A stretch of 35,463 nt of DNA. Source: Chloroflexota bacterium. Lineage in GTDB: Bacteria > Chloroflexota > Dormibacteria > Dormibacterales > Dormibacteraceae. The notes beneath the pieces are model-generated. The model saw only the letters and a list, made by a program, of their open reading frames with translations. It ran no database searches and was not told where the DNA came from. The stretch covers positions 1-35,463 of the forward strand of contig VBIA01000153.1 in the NCBI GenBank assembly GCA_005879985.1. The letters are read 5' to 3'. Positions 21,867-28,799 of the stretch are shown piece after piece. How positions within the stretch are numbered: position 1 is the stretch's first letter; the number at the start of each line of letters is the position of its first letter. A program made the position numbers and the translations under genes.

Positions 21867-23155
21867 GCTCCCAAGCTAGCAGGCTGCCAGCCGCCCAACT
21901 GCTTTTCGATCGACCCGGCCGCGGCTAGCGCCGCGTAGTCGCGCCAGTTGCGGGCCACGACCTGCACGCCGATGGGCAGGCCCTCGGGCGAGGTGCCCGC
22001 GCGGACGACGACCGCGGGGTTGCCGCCGAGGCTGTAGGGGATGGTGTAGCTGTACTGATCGACAGTTGGGATCTTGGCCCGGTAGAGCGGCGCCGCGTCC
22101 GCCGCCACCGGCGTGAGGATGAGGTCGAAGCTGGCCATGAACTCGAGCAGCCGGGTGCGGAACCCGTCCCACTTGACGATGAGCCGTTCGTGCGTCATGC
22201 GCACCTGGCCCCAATAACCGAGCGTCACCTCGCGTGCTTCGTCGAGGCCCGGCGGCCTCGCTTCGGTGCATCTGCAGCCCGCCTGGGATAGCGCATGCAC
22301 GGCCGCCTGCAGCGCCGCGACCGTAGGCTTGGTCGACTGGACCATGCCGTCCTCGGCGTACCACGCCACTTTCAGGCCGTGCAGCTTGGGCCGGCGGCGC
22401 CGCGGGGGCATGGGGATCACCGCCGAGTCGACGCCGTCCGGTCCCACCAGGAGCGGCAGCACGAGGGCCAGGTCGTTCACAAACCGGGCCATCGGACCCA
22501 CCTGGCTGCGAGGATCCATCAGCCCGCCCGCAAGCCCGTAAGCGCCAGTGCTGGGCACCCAGCCGGTGGTCGGCTTCAGCGCCGCGATCCCGCAGTAATG
22601 GGCCGGCACCCGGATGCTGCCACCGGAGTCGCTGCCGATGCCCAGCGGCGAGCCCGCGGCGGCGATGATGGCGGCCTCGCCACTGCTGCTCGCGCCCGGT
22701 GACCGGGTCAGGTCATAGGGGTTGCGCGTGCCGCCATGGAGCGGGTTCCAGCTCTGGCCGCCGGAACCGCCCGGCGGGCAGTTCGACTTGCCCAGCAGGA
22801 TCGCGCCGGCCGAGCGCATGCGCGCGATCACGGTCGCGTCTTTGTCCGGGACGTTGTCCTTCAGCTTGCGCAGGCCGGCGGTCGTGGCCACGCCGGCGGT
22901 GTCGAAGATGTCCTTGGCCGTGAACGGGACACCGTGCAGCGGCGGCGGCTCGAAGCCGCGCTTGGCGAGGTGGCGGTCGGCCGCCTTGGGCTGGCGGATG
23001 GCGCTCTCGTTGGTGACCCAGAAAATCGCGTTGAGGCGCGGGTTGACGGCGCCGATGTGCTCGAGGTGCGCCCGGACGACCTCCTCCGACGACAAGCGGC
23101 CGTCCCGGATGGCGCGCGCCAGCCAGCTGGCCGGGGCGCCTACCGGGTCGCGCAT
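21863..23155 (-). CDS. Amidase signature family hydrolase
   Basis: The 430-residue protein carries the full Ser-Ser-Lys triad of the amidase signature family: Lys81 (VPFTAKDIFDTAG), Ser156 (RSPGASSSGEAA) and Ser180 (GSDSGGSIRVPAHYCG). The N-terminus (ISSEEVV-like LSSEEVVRAHLEHIGAVNPRLNA in two pieces) is typical. It hydrolyses an amide bond; GatA of the tRNA amidotransferase is in the same family, but there is no gatB/gatC here and the sequence reads like a stand-alone amidase. Substrate unknown. The ATG at 23155 is followed upstream by a symmetric triple palindrome (23188-23240), so expression is probably controlled by a ligand-responsive repressor. It overlaps the VWA gene downstream. Confidence 0.88.
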   Translation of the reverse strand: MRDPVGAPASWLARAIRDGRLSSEEVVRAHLEHIGAVNPRLNAIFWVTNESAIRQPKAADRHLAKRGFEPPPLHGVPFTAKDIFDTAGVATTAGLRKLKDNVPDKDATVIARMRSAGAILLGKSNCPPGGSGGQSWNPLHGGTRNPYDLTRSPGASSSGEAAIIAAAGSPLGIGSDSGGSIRVPAHYCGIAALKPTTGWVPSTGAYGLAGGLMDPRSQVGPMARFVNDLALVLPLLVGPDGVDSAVIPMPPRRRRPKLHGLKVAWYAEDGMVQSTKPTVAALQAAVHALSQAGCRCTEARPPGLDEAREVTLGYWGQVRMTHERLIVKWDGFRTRLLEFMASFDLILTPVAADAAPLYRAKIPTVDQYSYTIPYSLGGNPAVVVRAGTSPEGLPIGVQVVARNWRDYAALAAAGSIEKQLGGWQPASLGA

Positions 23156-23187
23156 GTCGGGCTAGATGATGACGGCCGAAACTGAGC

Positions 23188-23240
23188 TTTGTATACAAAC
23201 GCACGTTATTCCGCCGGAATCCGCGCCCTTTGTATACAAA
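23188..23240. promoter_or_regulatory. Symmetric triple palindromic operator
   Basis: TTTGTATACAAA occurs at 23188-23199 and again at 23229-23240, each a perfect 12-bp palindrome. Exactly midway, 8 bp from each, is a third perfect palindrome, ATTCCGCCGGAAT (23208-23220). The centres are 20.5 bp apart, close to two helical turns. The cluster lies 33 bases before the amidase start and 15 past the UPF0173 stop. A GntR-type or similar dimeric repressor is a reasonable guess from the TTGTATACAA core. Confidence 0.78.
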
Positions 23241-23254
23241 CGGGCTCGCGTTGA

Positions 23255-23965
23255 CTAAACCGTGTCTCCCGGCTTGATGTCGAGGACGTGGACATTGTTC
23301 CCGACCAGCTCCTGCAGCTGGCTGGGCCGGCCGTGGAGGGCCGGGAACGTGCCGAAGTGCATCGGCACGACCGTCTTCACGCCCAAGAGCTTGACCGCCT
23401 TGGCCGCGCGCTCCGGACCCATCGTGTAGAAGTCGCCGATGGGCAGAAACGCGGCGTCGAGCTTGTTGAGCTCGGCGATGATGGCCATGTCGCCGAACAC
23501 GTCGGTGTCGCCTGCGAAATAGATGGTGTAGCCGTTCTCGAACTCGATCACGAGCCCGCACGCATCGCCGCCGTACACGACCCGGTCGCCGTCGGTGATA
23601 CCGCACGAATGCTCCGCGTGCACGAGCGTGACCTTGATCCCGTCCACGTCGACCGTGCCGCCGGTGCTGGCGCCGATCAACGAGTCGCGGTCGATGCCCT
23701 TCGAGGCCATCCACTCGCTGATCTCGTAATTGCTGACGATCTTCGGCTTCGTCGCCCTGGCGATCTCCAGCGCGTCGCCGATGTGGTCAAAGTGACCGTG
23801 CGTGATGAGCATCAGGTCGCATTTGTCGACCGTCTTCATGTTGGCCGGCGCGCCCGGGTTGTTCATGACCCAGGGGTCGATGAGAACCTCTTTGCCCTTG
23901 GCGCTCCGGGACTTCCACGTCCCGTGCCCGACCCACGTGAAGCTGACTTGAGAGTTCAGCGCCAT
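23255..23965 (-). CDS. UPF0173 metal-dependent hydrolase (MBL fold)
   Basis: The 236-residue protein is a complete UPF0173/YtkL-type metallo-beta-lactamase-fold protein: FTWVGHGTW, ITHGHFDH (His56, His58, Asp60, His61), AEHSCG, IYFAGDTDVFGDM and VVPMHFGTFP. All expected metal ligands are present, in contrast to the MBL-like gene at 9440. The biochemical substrate of the family is not established. The ATG at 23965 is preceded by a GGAGTCGGGGG stretch and lies 18 bases after the GT87 stop, so the two share a transcript. Its stop is followed by the palindromic operator region of the amidase gene. Confidence 0.9.
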   Translation of the reverse strand: MALNSQVSFTWVGHGTWKSRSAKGKEVLIDPWVMNNPGAPANMKTVDKCDLMLITHGHFDHIGDALEIARATKPKIVSNYEISEWMASKGIDRDSLIGASTGGTVDVDGIKVTLVHAEHSCGITDGDRVVYGGDACGLVIEFENGYTIYFAGDTDVFGDMAIIAELNKLDAAFLPIGDFYTMGPERAAKAVKLLGVKTVVPMHFGTFPALHGRPSQLQELVGNNVHVLDIKPGDTV

Positions 23966-23983
23966 CCCCCGACTCCTATCTGA

Positions 23984-25204
23984 TCAAGCCGCTCGGAAAA
24001 GTCGATTTTCCCACACGCCCAGAACGAAGATCGCGATCGCCGCGAGCGTCCAGAGGTTCGGAAACAGCAGGTCGCACGGCGGCCGGTAGAACCCGAGCAG
24101 GAACACGCCTATAAGCACCAGCGTCGTACCGCGCTGCTGCTCGATCGCGCGCACCGCGACCAGCAGAAGGAGCGGGAGCAGCGGCAGCCACTGGTACGGC
24201 CACACCTCGTTGGGGATCAGCGCGCCGAGCGAGAAGCCGAGCGCCATGCCATAAGGCGCGTTCCACCCGCTGCGCCACGTGGCCCACACGGCCGCCGCCG
24301 CGAACGCGGCCGAGCTCGCGTAGGACAGCACCGCTGCGAGGCCCGGCATGTGCCACGGCAGCGACACGCTGACGACACCTCCGTTCGAGTTCGGCAGGAG
24401 GTATGGCTCGCCGCCGACCACTCGATCGAACAGCGTGCGCACCGAGTCGTATCCGCAGTCGGCGTTGTGTGAGCCGAGCGAGGCGAGCAGGACGTGCTGG
24501 TAATAAAAGACAGCACCGCCGAATCCCAGCGGGATGAAGCTGACGGCCGTCACCACGATAAGGGCGGCGCCGAGCGCGACGGCGTAGCCGATCCGGTGCG
24601 CCGGCCGCGGGCCGATGATCATGGCCGCGGGGTAGTACTTCAGCGCCGAGGCAAGGCCGCCGAGCGCGCCGGCGATCCAGGGCCGTCGCGATTCGAACCA
24701 GATCGATGCCATCGCGCCGAGCAGCGCGACGCCGCCGCGCTGGCCGGCGCTGATGTCGGCAAACACGGGCGGGAAGTACATGGCGACGACCCAGAAGACA
24801 GGTGGGGCGAGATTGCTCGGTTTGCATGCGATGCGATAGAGGATGAAAAGACCGGCCAGCAGCGCCGCCGCGTCGATGGCGGTCCAGAGCTGCACTCCTA
24901 CGTCTTTGGGCAGCAGCGCGACCGGGATCGCCAGCAGCGCTACCGGTGGCGGGCTGACGAACGCGTAGATCGTGCCAGGCGGGGCGATGACGTGGCTTAC
25001 CGCGAGGTACTGAGCTGCTGCGTCGTACATGTGCGCCGGATTGGTCAGGTAGGCGCGCGCGCCTTCCCACATGCCCTCGGCATCGGGGCGTTGGTTGTTG
25101 ATGATCGAGAGCACCGCGACCCGCAGCGCGAATACCGCGGCCAGCGCCCAGTAGAAAGCGGGCCGCGAGAACAGATCGGCGGCCGCCAACCGGAACCTTT
25201 GCAC
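23984..25204 (-). CDS. GT87-like membrane glycosyltransferase
   Basis: The 406-residue protein has about ten to twelve hydrophobic segments. Near the N-terminus a loop with Asp-Ala-Glu (NNQRPDAEGMWEGARAYL) is followed by HMYDAAAQYLAVSH, and later come FADISAGQRGGVALLG and ASALKYYPAAMIIGP. This is the DUF2029/GT87 layout, an inverting, polyprenyl-phosphate-sugar-using transferase acting outside the membrane. It shares the arrangement, but little close identity, with the gene at 11335. The GTG at 25204 is preceded at eight bases by TATGGT, a box shared with the divergent carboxylase gene. The downstream UPF0173 gene is in the same transcript. The sugar and acceptor are unknown. Confidence 0.8.
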   Translation of the reverse strand: MQRFRLAAADLFSRPAFYWALAAVFALRVAVLSIINNQRPDAEGMWEGARAYLTNPAHMYDAAAQYLAVSHVIAPPGTIYAFVSPPPVALLAIPVALLPKDVGVQLWTAIDAAALLAGLFILYRIACKPSNLAPPVFWVVAMYFPPVFADISAGQRGGVALLGAMASIWFESRRPWIAGALGGLASALKYYPAAMIIGPRPAHRIGYAVALGAALIVVTAVSFIPLGFGGAVFYYQHVLLASLGSHNADCGYDSVRTLFDRVVGGEPYLLPNSNGGVVSVSLPWHMPGLAAVLSYASSAAFAAAAVWATWRSGWNAPYGMALGFSLGALIPNEVWPYQWLPLLPLLLLVAVRAIEQQRGTTLVLIGVFLLGFYRPPCDLLFPNLWTLAAIAIFVLGVWENRLFRAA

Positions 25205-25211
25205 GCGCGCC

Positions 25212-25218
25212 TACCATA
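25212..25218. promoter_or_regulatory. Shared bidirectional -10 element TACCATA
   Basis: TACCAT (25212-25217, plus) lies nine bases before the ATG at 25227; TATGGT (25218-25213, minus) lies eight bases before the GTG at 25204. The two boxes overlap by five base pairs within one self-complementary TANNNTA, as at 7772-7778. Confidence 0.55.
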
Positions 25219-25226
25219 TTCGAGTT

Positions 25227-26832
25227 ATGGCAGCCAGGAAGCCGAAATCACTCACCCCCGTGCGCCGGACGCTTCCCGACCTGCAAGGCGTCGAAGCGCC
25301 CGAGCGCGCGACGGCCAGCGTCTCGGAACAGAAGATCAATCAGTACCGCAAGCGGCGCTACCAGGCGCTGCACGCGGAGACCGAGGCCGCCAACAAGCGG
25401 CGCGCCGCCGGCAGGGCAACCGCGCGCGAGCGCGTCGAGATGCTCGTCGACGACGGCTCGTTCGTCGAGCTCGACGTGTTCGCCACTCATCGCTCGCACG
25501 GACGGTGTGGTCGCCGGGTTCGGCGACATCGACGGCCGCGCGGTCGCGGTATATGCGTATGACGCGACGGTCTTCGGTGGCTCGTTGGGCGAGGTCACCG
25601 CCGAGAAGATCGTCAAGGTCCAGGAGCTCGCGCTGCGCAACCGCGTGCCGATCATCGGCATCAACGATTCAGGTGGCGCGCGCATCCAGGAAGGCGTGGT
25701 CGCGCTGGCGGGCTACGCGGACATCTTCTACCGCAACGTTCGCTCGTCCGGCGTGATCCCGCAGATCAGTATCATCGCGGGCCCGTGCACCGGCGGCGCG
25801 GTCTACTCGCCGGCGATCACCGACTTCATCTTCATCGTCGCGGGACAGGGCTACATGTTCATCACTGGACCCGAGGTGATCCGCGTGGTCACCGGTGAGG
25901 CGGTGTCATTCGACGAGCTCGGCGGCGGCGACGTGCACAACGCCACGTCAGGCGTGGCGCACTTCCTGCCGCGTTCGGAGGATGAATGCGCCGCGGGCGT
26001 GCGGCGCCTGCTGTCCTACCTGCCGTCGAGCAACAACGAGCGTCCGCCCTTCGTCCCCACCACCGACGACCGCGAGCGCGCGGACCCAGAGCTCCAGACC
26101 ATCGTGCCCGAGGCGCCGAACAAGCCGTACGACATGCGCGAGCTGGTGGCCCGCGTCCTCGACAACCGCGAGTTCTTCGAGGTCCAGCCCTTCTTCGCCA
26201 AGAACATCGTGGTCGGCCTGGGCCGGCTCGGCGGCCACGTCGTGGGTATCGTCGGCAACCAGCCGAAGCACCTGGCGGGCGCGATCGACATCAATGCGTC
26301 GGTGAAGGCGGCGCGCTTCATCCGCTTCTGCGACGCCTTCGGGATCCCGATCATCTCCTTCGTCGACGTGCCGGGCTACTTGCCGGGCCGCGACCAGGAG
26401 CACGGCGGGATCATCCGTCACGGGGCGAAGCTGCTCTACGCGTACGCGGAGGCGACCGTGCCGAAGCTGACCGTCATCACGCGCAAGGACTACGGCGGCG
26501 CGTACTGCGTCATGTCGCCCAAGCAGATGGGCGCGGACCTGAACCTCGCGTGGCCGACCGCGGAGATCGCAGTGATGGGACCGGACGCGGCGGTGAACAT
26601 CATCTACAAGCGTGAGCTCTCCAACGCCTCTGACCCGGCCGCGCGCCGGCAGCAGCTGGTGAACGAGTACACGACCCGCTTCGCCAACCCGTACGTGGCC
26701 GCGGAGCGGGGCTACATCGACGACGTCATCGAGCCTCGTGAGACCCGGCGCTCCCTGGTGCGGGGCCTCGAGCTTTGCCTGCGCAAGACGATCGAGCGCC
26801 CGCCGCGCAAGCACGGAAACATACCGCTGTAA
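25227..26832 (+). pseudogene. Acyl-CoA carboxylase carboxyltransferase (beta) subunit, small deletion and frameshift
   Basis: From ATG 25227, 91 residues give the N-terminal helix and RATARERVEMLVDDGSFVELDVF. At about 25500 the frame changes, and the rest runs to 26832: DGVVAGFGDIDGRAV, VFGGSLGEVTAEKIVKVQELA, INDSGGARIQEGV, GPCTGGAVYSPAITDF, FVDVPGYLPGRDQEHGGIIRHGAKLLYAYAEATVPK (in pieces) and KDYGGAYCVMSPKQMGAD. This is the biotin-dependent acetyl/propionyl-CoA carboxyltransferase. Relatives have about 12-16 residues between THRS and GDGVV that are absent here, so the frame is broken by a loss of a few tens of bases. The gene is otherwise complete and undecayed, and a sequencing or assembly fault is plausible. 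It is divergent from GT87 with a shared -10 element. Confidence 0.87.
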
Positions 26833-27105
26833 GCCATGAGCGGAAACCTCGACGGTTTCCGCTGCGCGCCAGGCGCGGGCAGGATCTGACCTACTGATCG
26901 CATCGGGCCGCTCAACGGCCCTACCACGAGGGTCCGCATCTCGTCGGTGAGGCGGGCCGGATTCGCGGCCCTGCTCACCTTCCCGAAGCGGTTGCGATTG
27001 ATCCAGAGATACGCCCGGCCATGCATGGCATCCGTAAGAAACAAAGTCATGGCCGGGCAAAGCCCGGCCAACCCTGCCACGAGAGCCGACATCATCGAGT
27101 CGGCT
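26833..27105. other. Intergenic region with three hairpins, no gene
   Basis: No convincing gene lies here. Hairpins: GCGGAAACC/GGTTTCCGC (26840-26862), GGGCCG/CGGCCC (26905-26921) and GGCCGGGC-aaa-GCCCGGCC (27051-27069). The first may terminate the carboxylase transcript although no T run follows. GCCCGGCC at 27013-27020 could compete with the last hairpin. Confidence 0.6.
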
Positions 27106-27111
27106 TAAGCT
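27106..27111 (+). promoter_or_regulatory. Possible -10 box TAAGCT for plsC
   Basis: TAAGCT lies nine bases before TTG 27121 and 12 before GTG 27124. The spacing is at the long end of the leaderless series in this window, so support is weaker. Confidence 0.3.
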
Positions 27112-27123
27112 TGTCGCGCCTTG

Positions 27124-27858
27124 GTGAGCGCGACAACGGCCGGTCTGCATGATTGGACCAGGAAGAAGCCCTGGCGGCGGACCCGCGCGATCCTGCAGAA
27201 CACGCTGCTCTTCCCCGGCCTGAACAGCTTCGCCAAGCTGTCCGTCAGCCACCGCGAGCGGTTCATGCAGCTCCAGGGAGGCGCCATCTTCATCTCCAAC
27301 CACTGCAGCGCCCTCGACGGCGCTGTCATGGTCGAGGCGCTGCCTCCCCGCTACCGCAATCGTTCAGTCGTGGTGGCGGCGGCCGACTCGATCTTCAAGC
27401 GCAAGTGGGAGGCGGCCGTGGCACAGGTTTCGGTCAACGCGTTTCCCATCCCGCGCGGCGGCGGTGCGCGCCCGTATCTCGACACGCTGAAGGATCTCTT
27501 GCGCCAGCGCTGGTCGGTGATCATCTTTCCCGAGGGCCGGCTGTCCGTCACGGGCGCCATCGGCAACTTCCGCAAGGGCGCGGCGGTGCTGGCCGTCGAT
27601 GCCGGTGCTCCGATCGTCCCCGCGTTCATAGACGGCATGTACGAGGTCCTGCCGCGCTTTCGCAGGCGGCCGCAGGCGGGCAAGGTGAGCATCGTGTTCG
27701 GCGACCCACTGATCCCGCAGCCGGGCGAGGACTACGACGCCCTCACGGCGCGCGCGGAGGCGGCGGTCCGCGCCCTGGGTGGCGACAAGGGCATCGCCGT
27801 GGACACGCCGGTCGCTGCCGGCGCGGGCTCGGCTGAAGGCCCGAACTACTGGTACTGA
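27124..27858 (+). CDS. 1-acyl-sn-glycerol-3-phosphate acyltransferase (PlsC family)
   Basis: The 244-residue protein is a PlsC/LPLAT-family enzyme. Motif I NHCSALD (59-65) gives the His-x4-Asp catalytic pair, motif III is FPEGRLS (135-141), and VPAFIDGMYEVLPRF carries motif IV-like proline. It transfers an acyl chain to lysophosphatidic acid or a related lipid at the membrane. No long membrane helix is seen; the N-terminal basic helix (WTRKKPWRRTRAIL) may anchor it. The GTG at 27124 and TTG at 27121 are both possible. The C-terminus after about 218 is a Gly/Ala-rich tail that ends NYWY. It is followed by a structured, T-ended element. Confidence 0.87.
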   Translation: MSATTAGLHDWTRKKPWRRTRAILQNTLLFPGLNSFAKLSVSHRERFMQLQGGAIFISNHCSALDGAVMVEALPPRYRNRSVVVAAADSIFKRKWEAAVAQVSVNAFPIPRGGGARPYLDTLKDLLRQRWSVIIFPEGRLSVTGAIGNFRKGAAVLAVDAGAPIVPAFIDGMYEVLPRFRRRPQAGKVSIVFGDPLIPQPGEDYDALTARAEAAVRALGGDKGIAVDTPVAAGAGSAEGPNYWY

Positions 27859-27904
27859 GCCGGCAGGACGATGAAAAAGGGCGTCGAGAGCTGCGGCGCA
27901 CAGG

Positions 27905-28027
27905 CGGCCCAGGCCAAGGAGGCGACGAGCACCGGAGCGAACGTATTGGAAATACCTGAGCGAGGAGCGCAGGAGCCGACGCCGGCCTGGGCCGAAATGG
28001 GCGACGCAGATCCGACGATCACTTTTT
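27905..28027 (+). ncRNA. Candidate structured RNA / 3' element after plsC
   Basis: An 11-bp stem joins CGGCCCAGGCC (27905-27915) with GGCCTGGGCCG (27984-27994). At the centre is GTATT-gga-AATAC (27943-27955), flanked by the near-symmetric GGAGCG and GAGCGAGG. A T5 run follows at 28023-28027. The pieces fit a long imperfect hairpin that could end the plsC mRNA or be an independent RNA. I cannot name a family. Confidence 0.4.
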
Positions 28028-28037
28028 CAGCGGCCTG

Positions 28038-28790
28038 CTAAAAGCCGGCCGGCCAGGTGAACGCCGGCGGTGGGTTCACTGTAGGCGGGGTGATCTCGAG
28101 CGTGATGACCTCGTGGTCCTTCAGCACGATGCCGCGAGGATTGCTCGAGAAAGGCGCCCCACCCTTGCCGTCGCCCAGGTCGACGTAGACCGACAGCTTC
28201 TGACTGCCGGCGAGTGTCAACGTCCCGACGTGCGTGCTGTCGAGAAGCTGCGGCGCGTGACCCCAGTCACTCCAGACGTCGAAAAAATCGCCGAGAGTGA
28301 AAGTGCGGTCGGACGGCGATTCGATATGGATGATGCCCGCCTCGTTGGTGTGCATGTGCAGCCAGTAGTAGCAGGCGCTCGACCGTCCGACGTTGGTCGG
28401 GATGGAGACCCTGCTGCCCTGATTCAGGATCTGCAGGTAAGCGTGGTAGTGGACCTGTGTGTGCTCGAGCTGGTCGCACGGAATGGTCGTGAACGAGGTC
28501 GGTGCCGGAGACGCGGCTGGGCTCGGTTGTGATCCCACCGGCGTCAAGTGGGTCGCAGCGTTGAACAGGAGGACCACCGGCACCATCGCCGCGAGGAGCA
28601 CGACGACGACGCCACCCGCGATGGCCGCGATCCATCCCGCCGACAACCCGCCGCCCACCGCGACCCACGTGTAGCCGTTCCACCGCCACCGTCCATCGGG
28701 TGACAGCGCCGTCCGCCAGGTCGTGCCGTCCCAGTACCAGCGCCCGTCAGGCGAAAGCTGCGGCCTCGCGGGTCCTCCCGGCTGCCCCAA
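28038..28790 (-). CDS. WDG-repeat membrane protein with HYHAYL outer domain
   Basis: The 250-residue protein repeats the design of the gene at 1927: two tryptophan-rich units at the N-terminus (LSPDGRWYWDGTTW, LSPDGRWRWNGYTW), one transmembrane helix (about 50-75), a short Pro/Ser/Ala linker, then an outer domain. That domain has HYHAYLQILNQGSRVSI, YYWLHMHTNEAGIIHIESP and RTFTLGDFFDVWSDWG. Several spaced histidines (HYH, HMH, HIE) could bind a metal. I have seen similar outer domains in hypothetical proteins of Chloroflexota-type genomes but know no function. The start is TTG 28790, with AGGAG before it, ten bases after the GH15 stop, so both genes share an mRNA. A sugar-related role is a guess from that linkage. 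Confidence 0.75.
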   Translation of the reverse strand: MGQPGGPARPQLSPDGRWYWDGTTWRTALSPDGRWRWNGYTWVAVGGGLSAGWIAAIAGGVVVVLLAAMVPVVLLFNAATHLTPVGSQPSPAASPAPTSFTTIPCDQLEHTQVHYHAYLQILNQGSRVSIPTNVGRSSACYYWLHMHTNEAGIIHIESPSDRTFTLGDFFDVWSDWGHAPQLLDSTHVGTLTLAGSQKLSVYVDLGDGKGGAPFSSNPRGIVLKDHEVITLEITPPTVNPPPAFTWPAGF

Positions 28791-28799
28791 AAGGAGCTC

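Noticed and set aside
22713-25756. Long shadow frames opposite or beside amidase, UPF0173, GT87 and carboxylase genes
   Set aside because: They are rich in Arg, Ala and Gly, lack motifs and cross gene borders, whereas the accepted frames carry catalytic motifs.
26712-27095. Minus-strand frame containing HGRAYLWINRNRFGKVSR, considered as a transposase remnant
   Set aside because: No catalytic motif or terminal repeats, and part of it is the translation of palindromic hairpins; not enough to call an insertion sequence.
25948-27303. 451-codon antisense frame over the carboxylase and the hairpin region
   Set aside because: No recognisable domain; it passes through three intergenic hairpins and into plsC.
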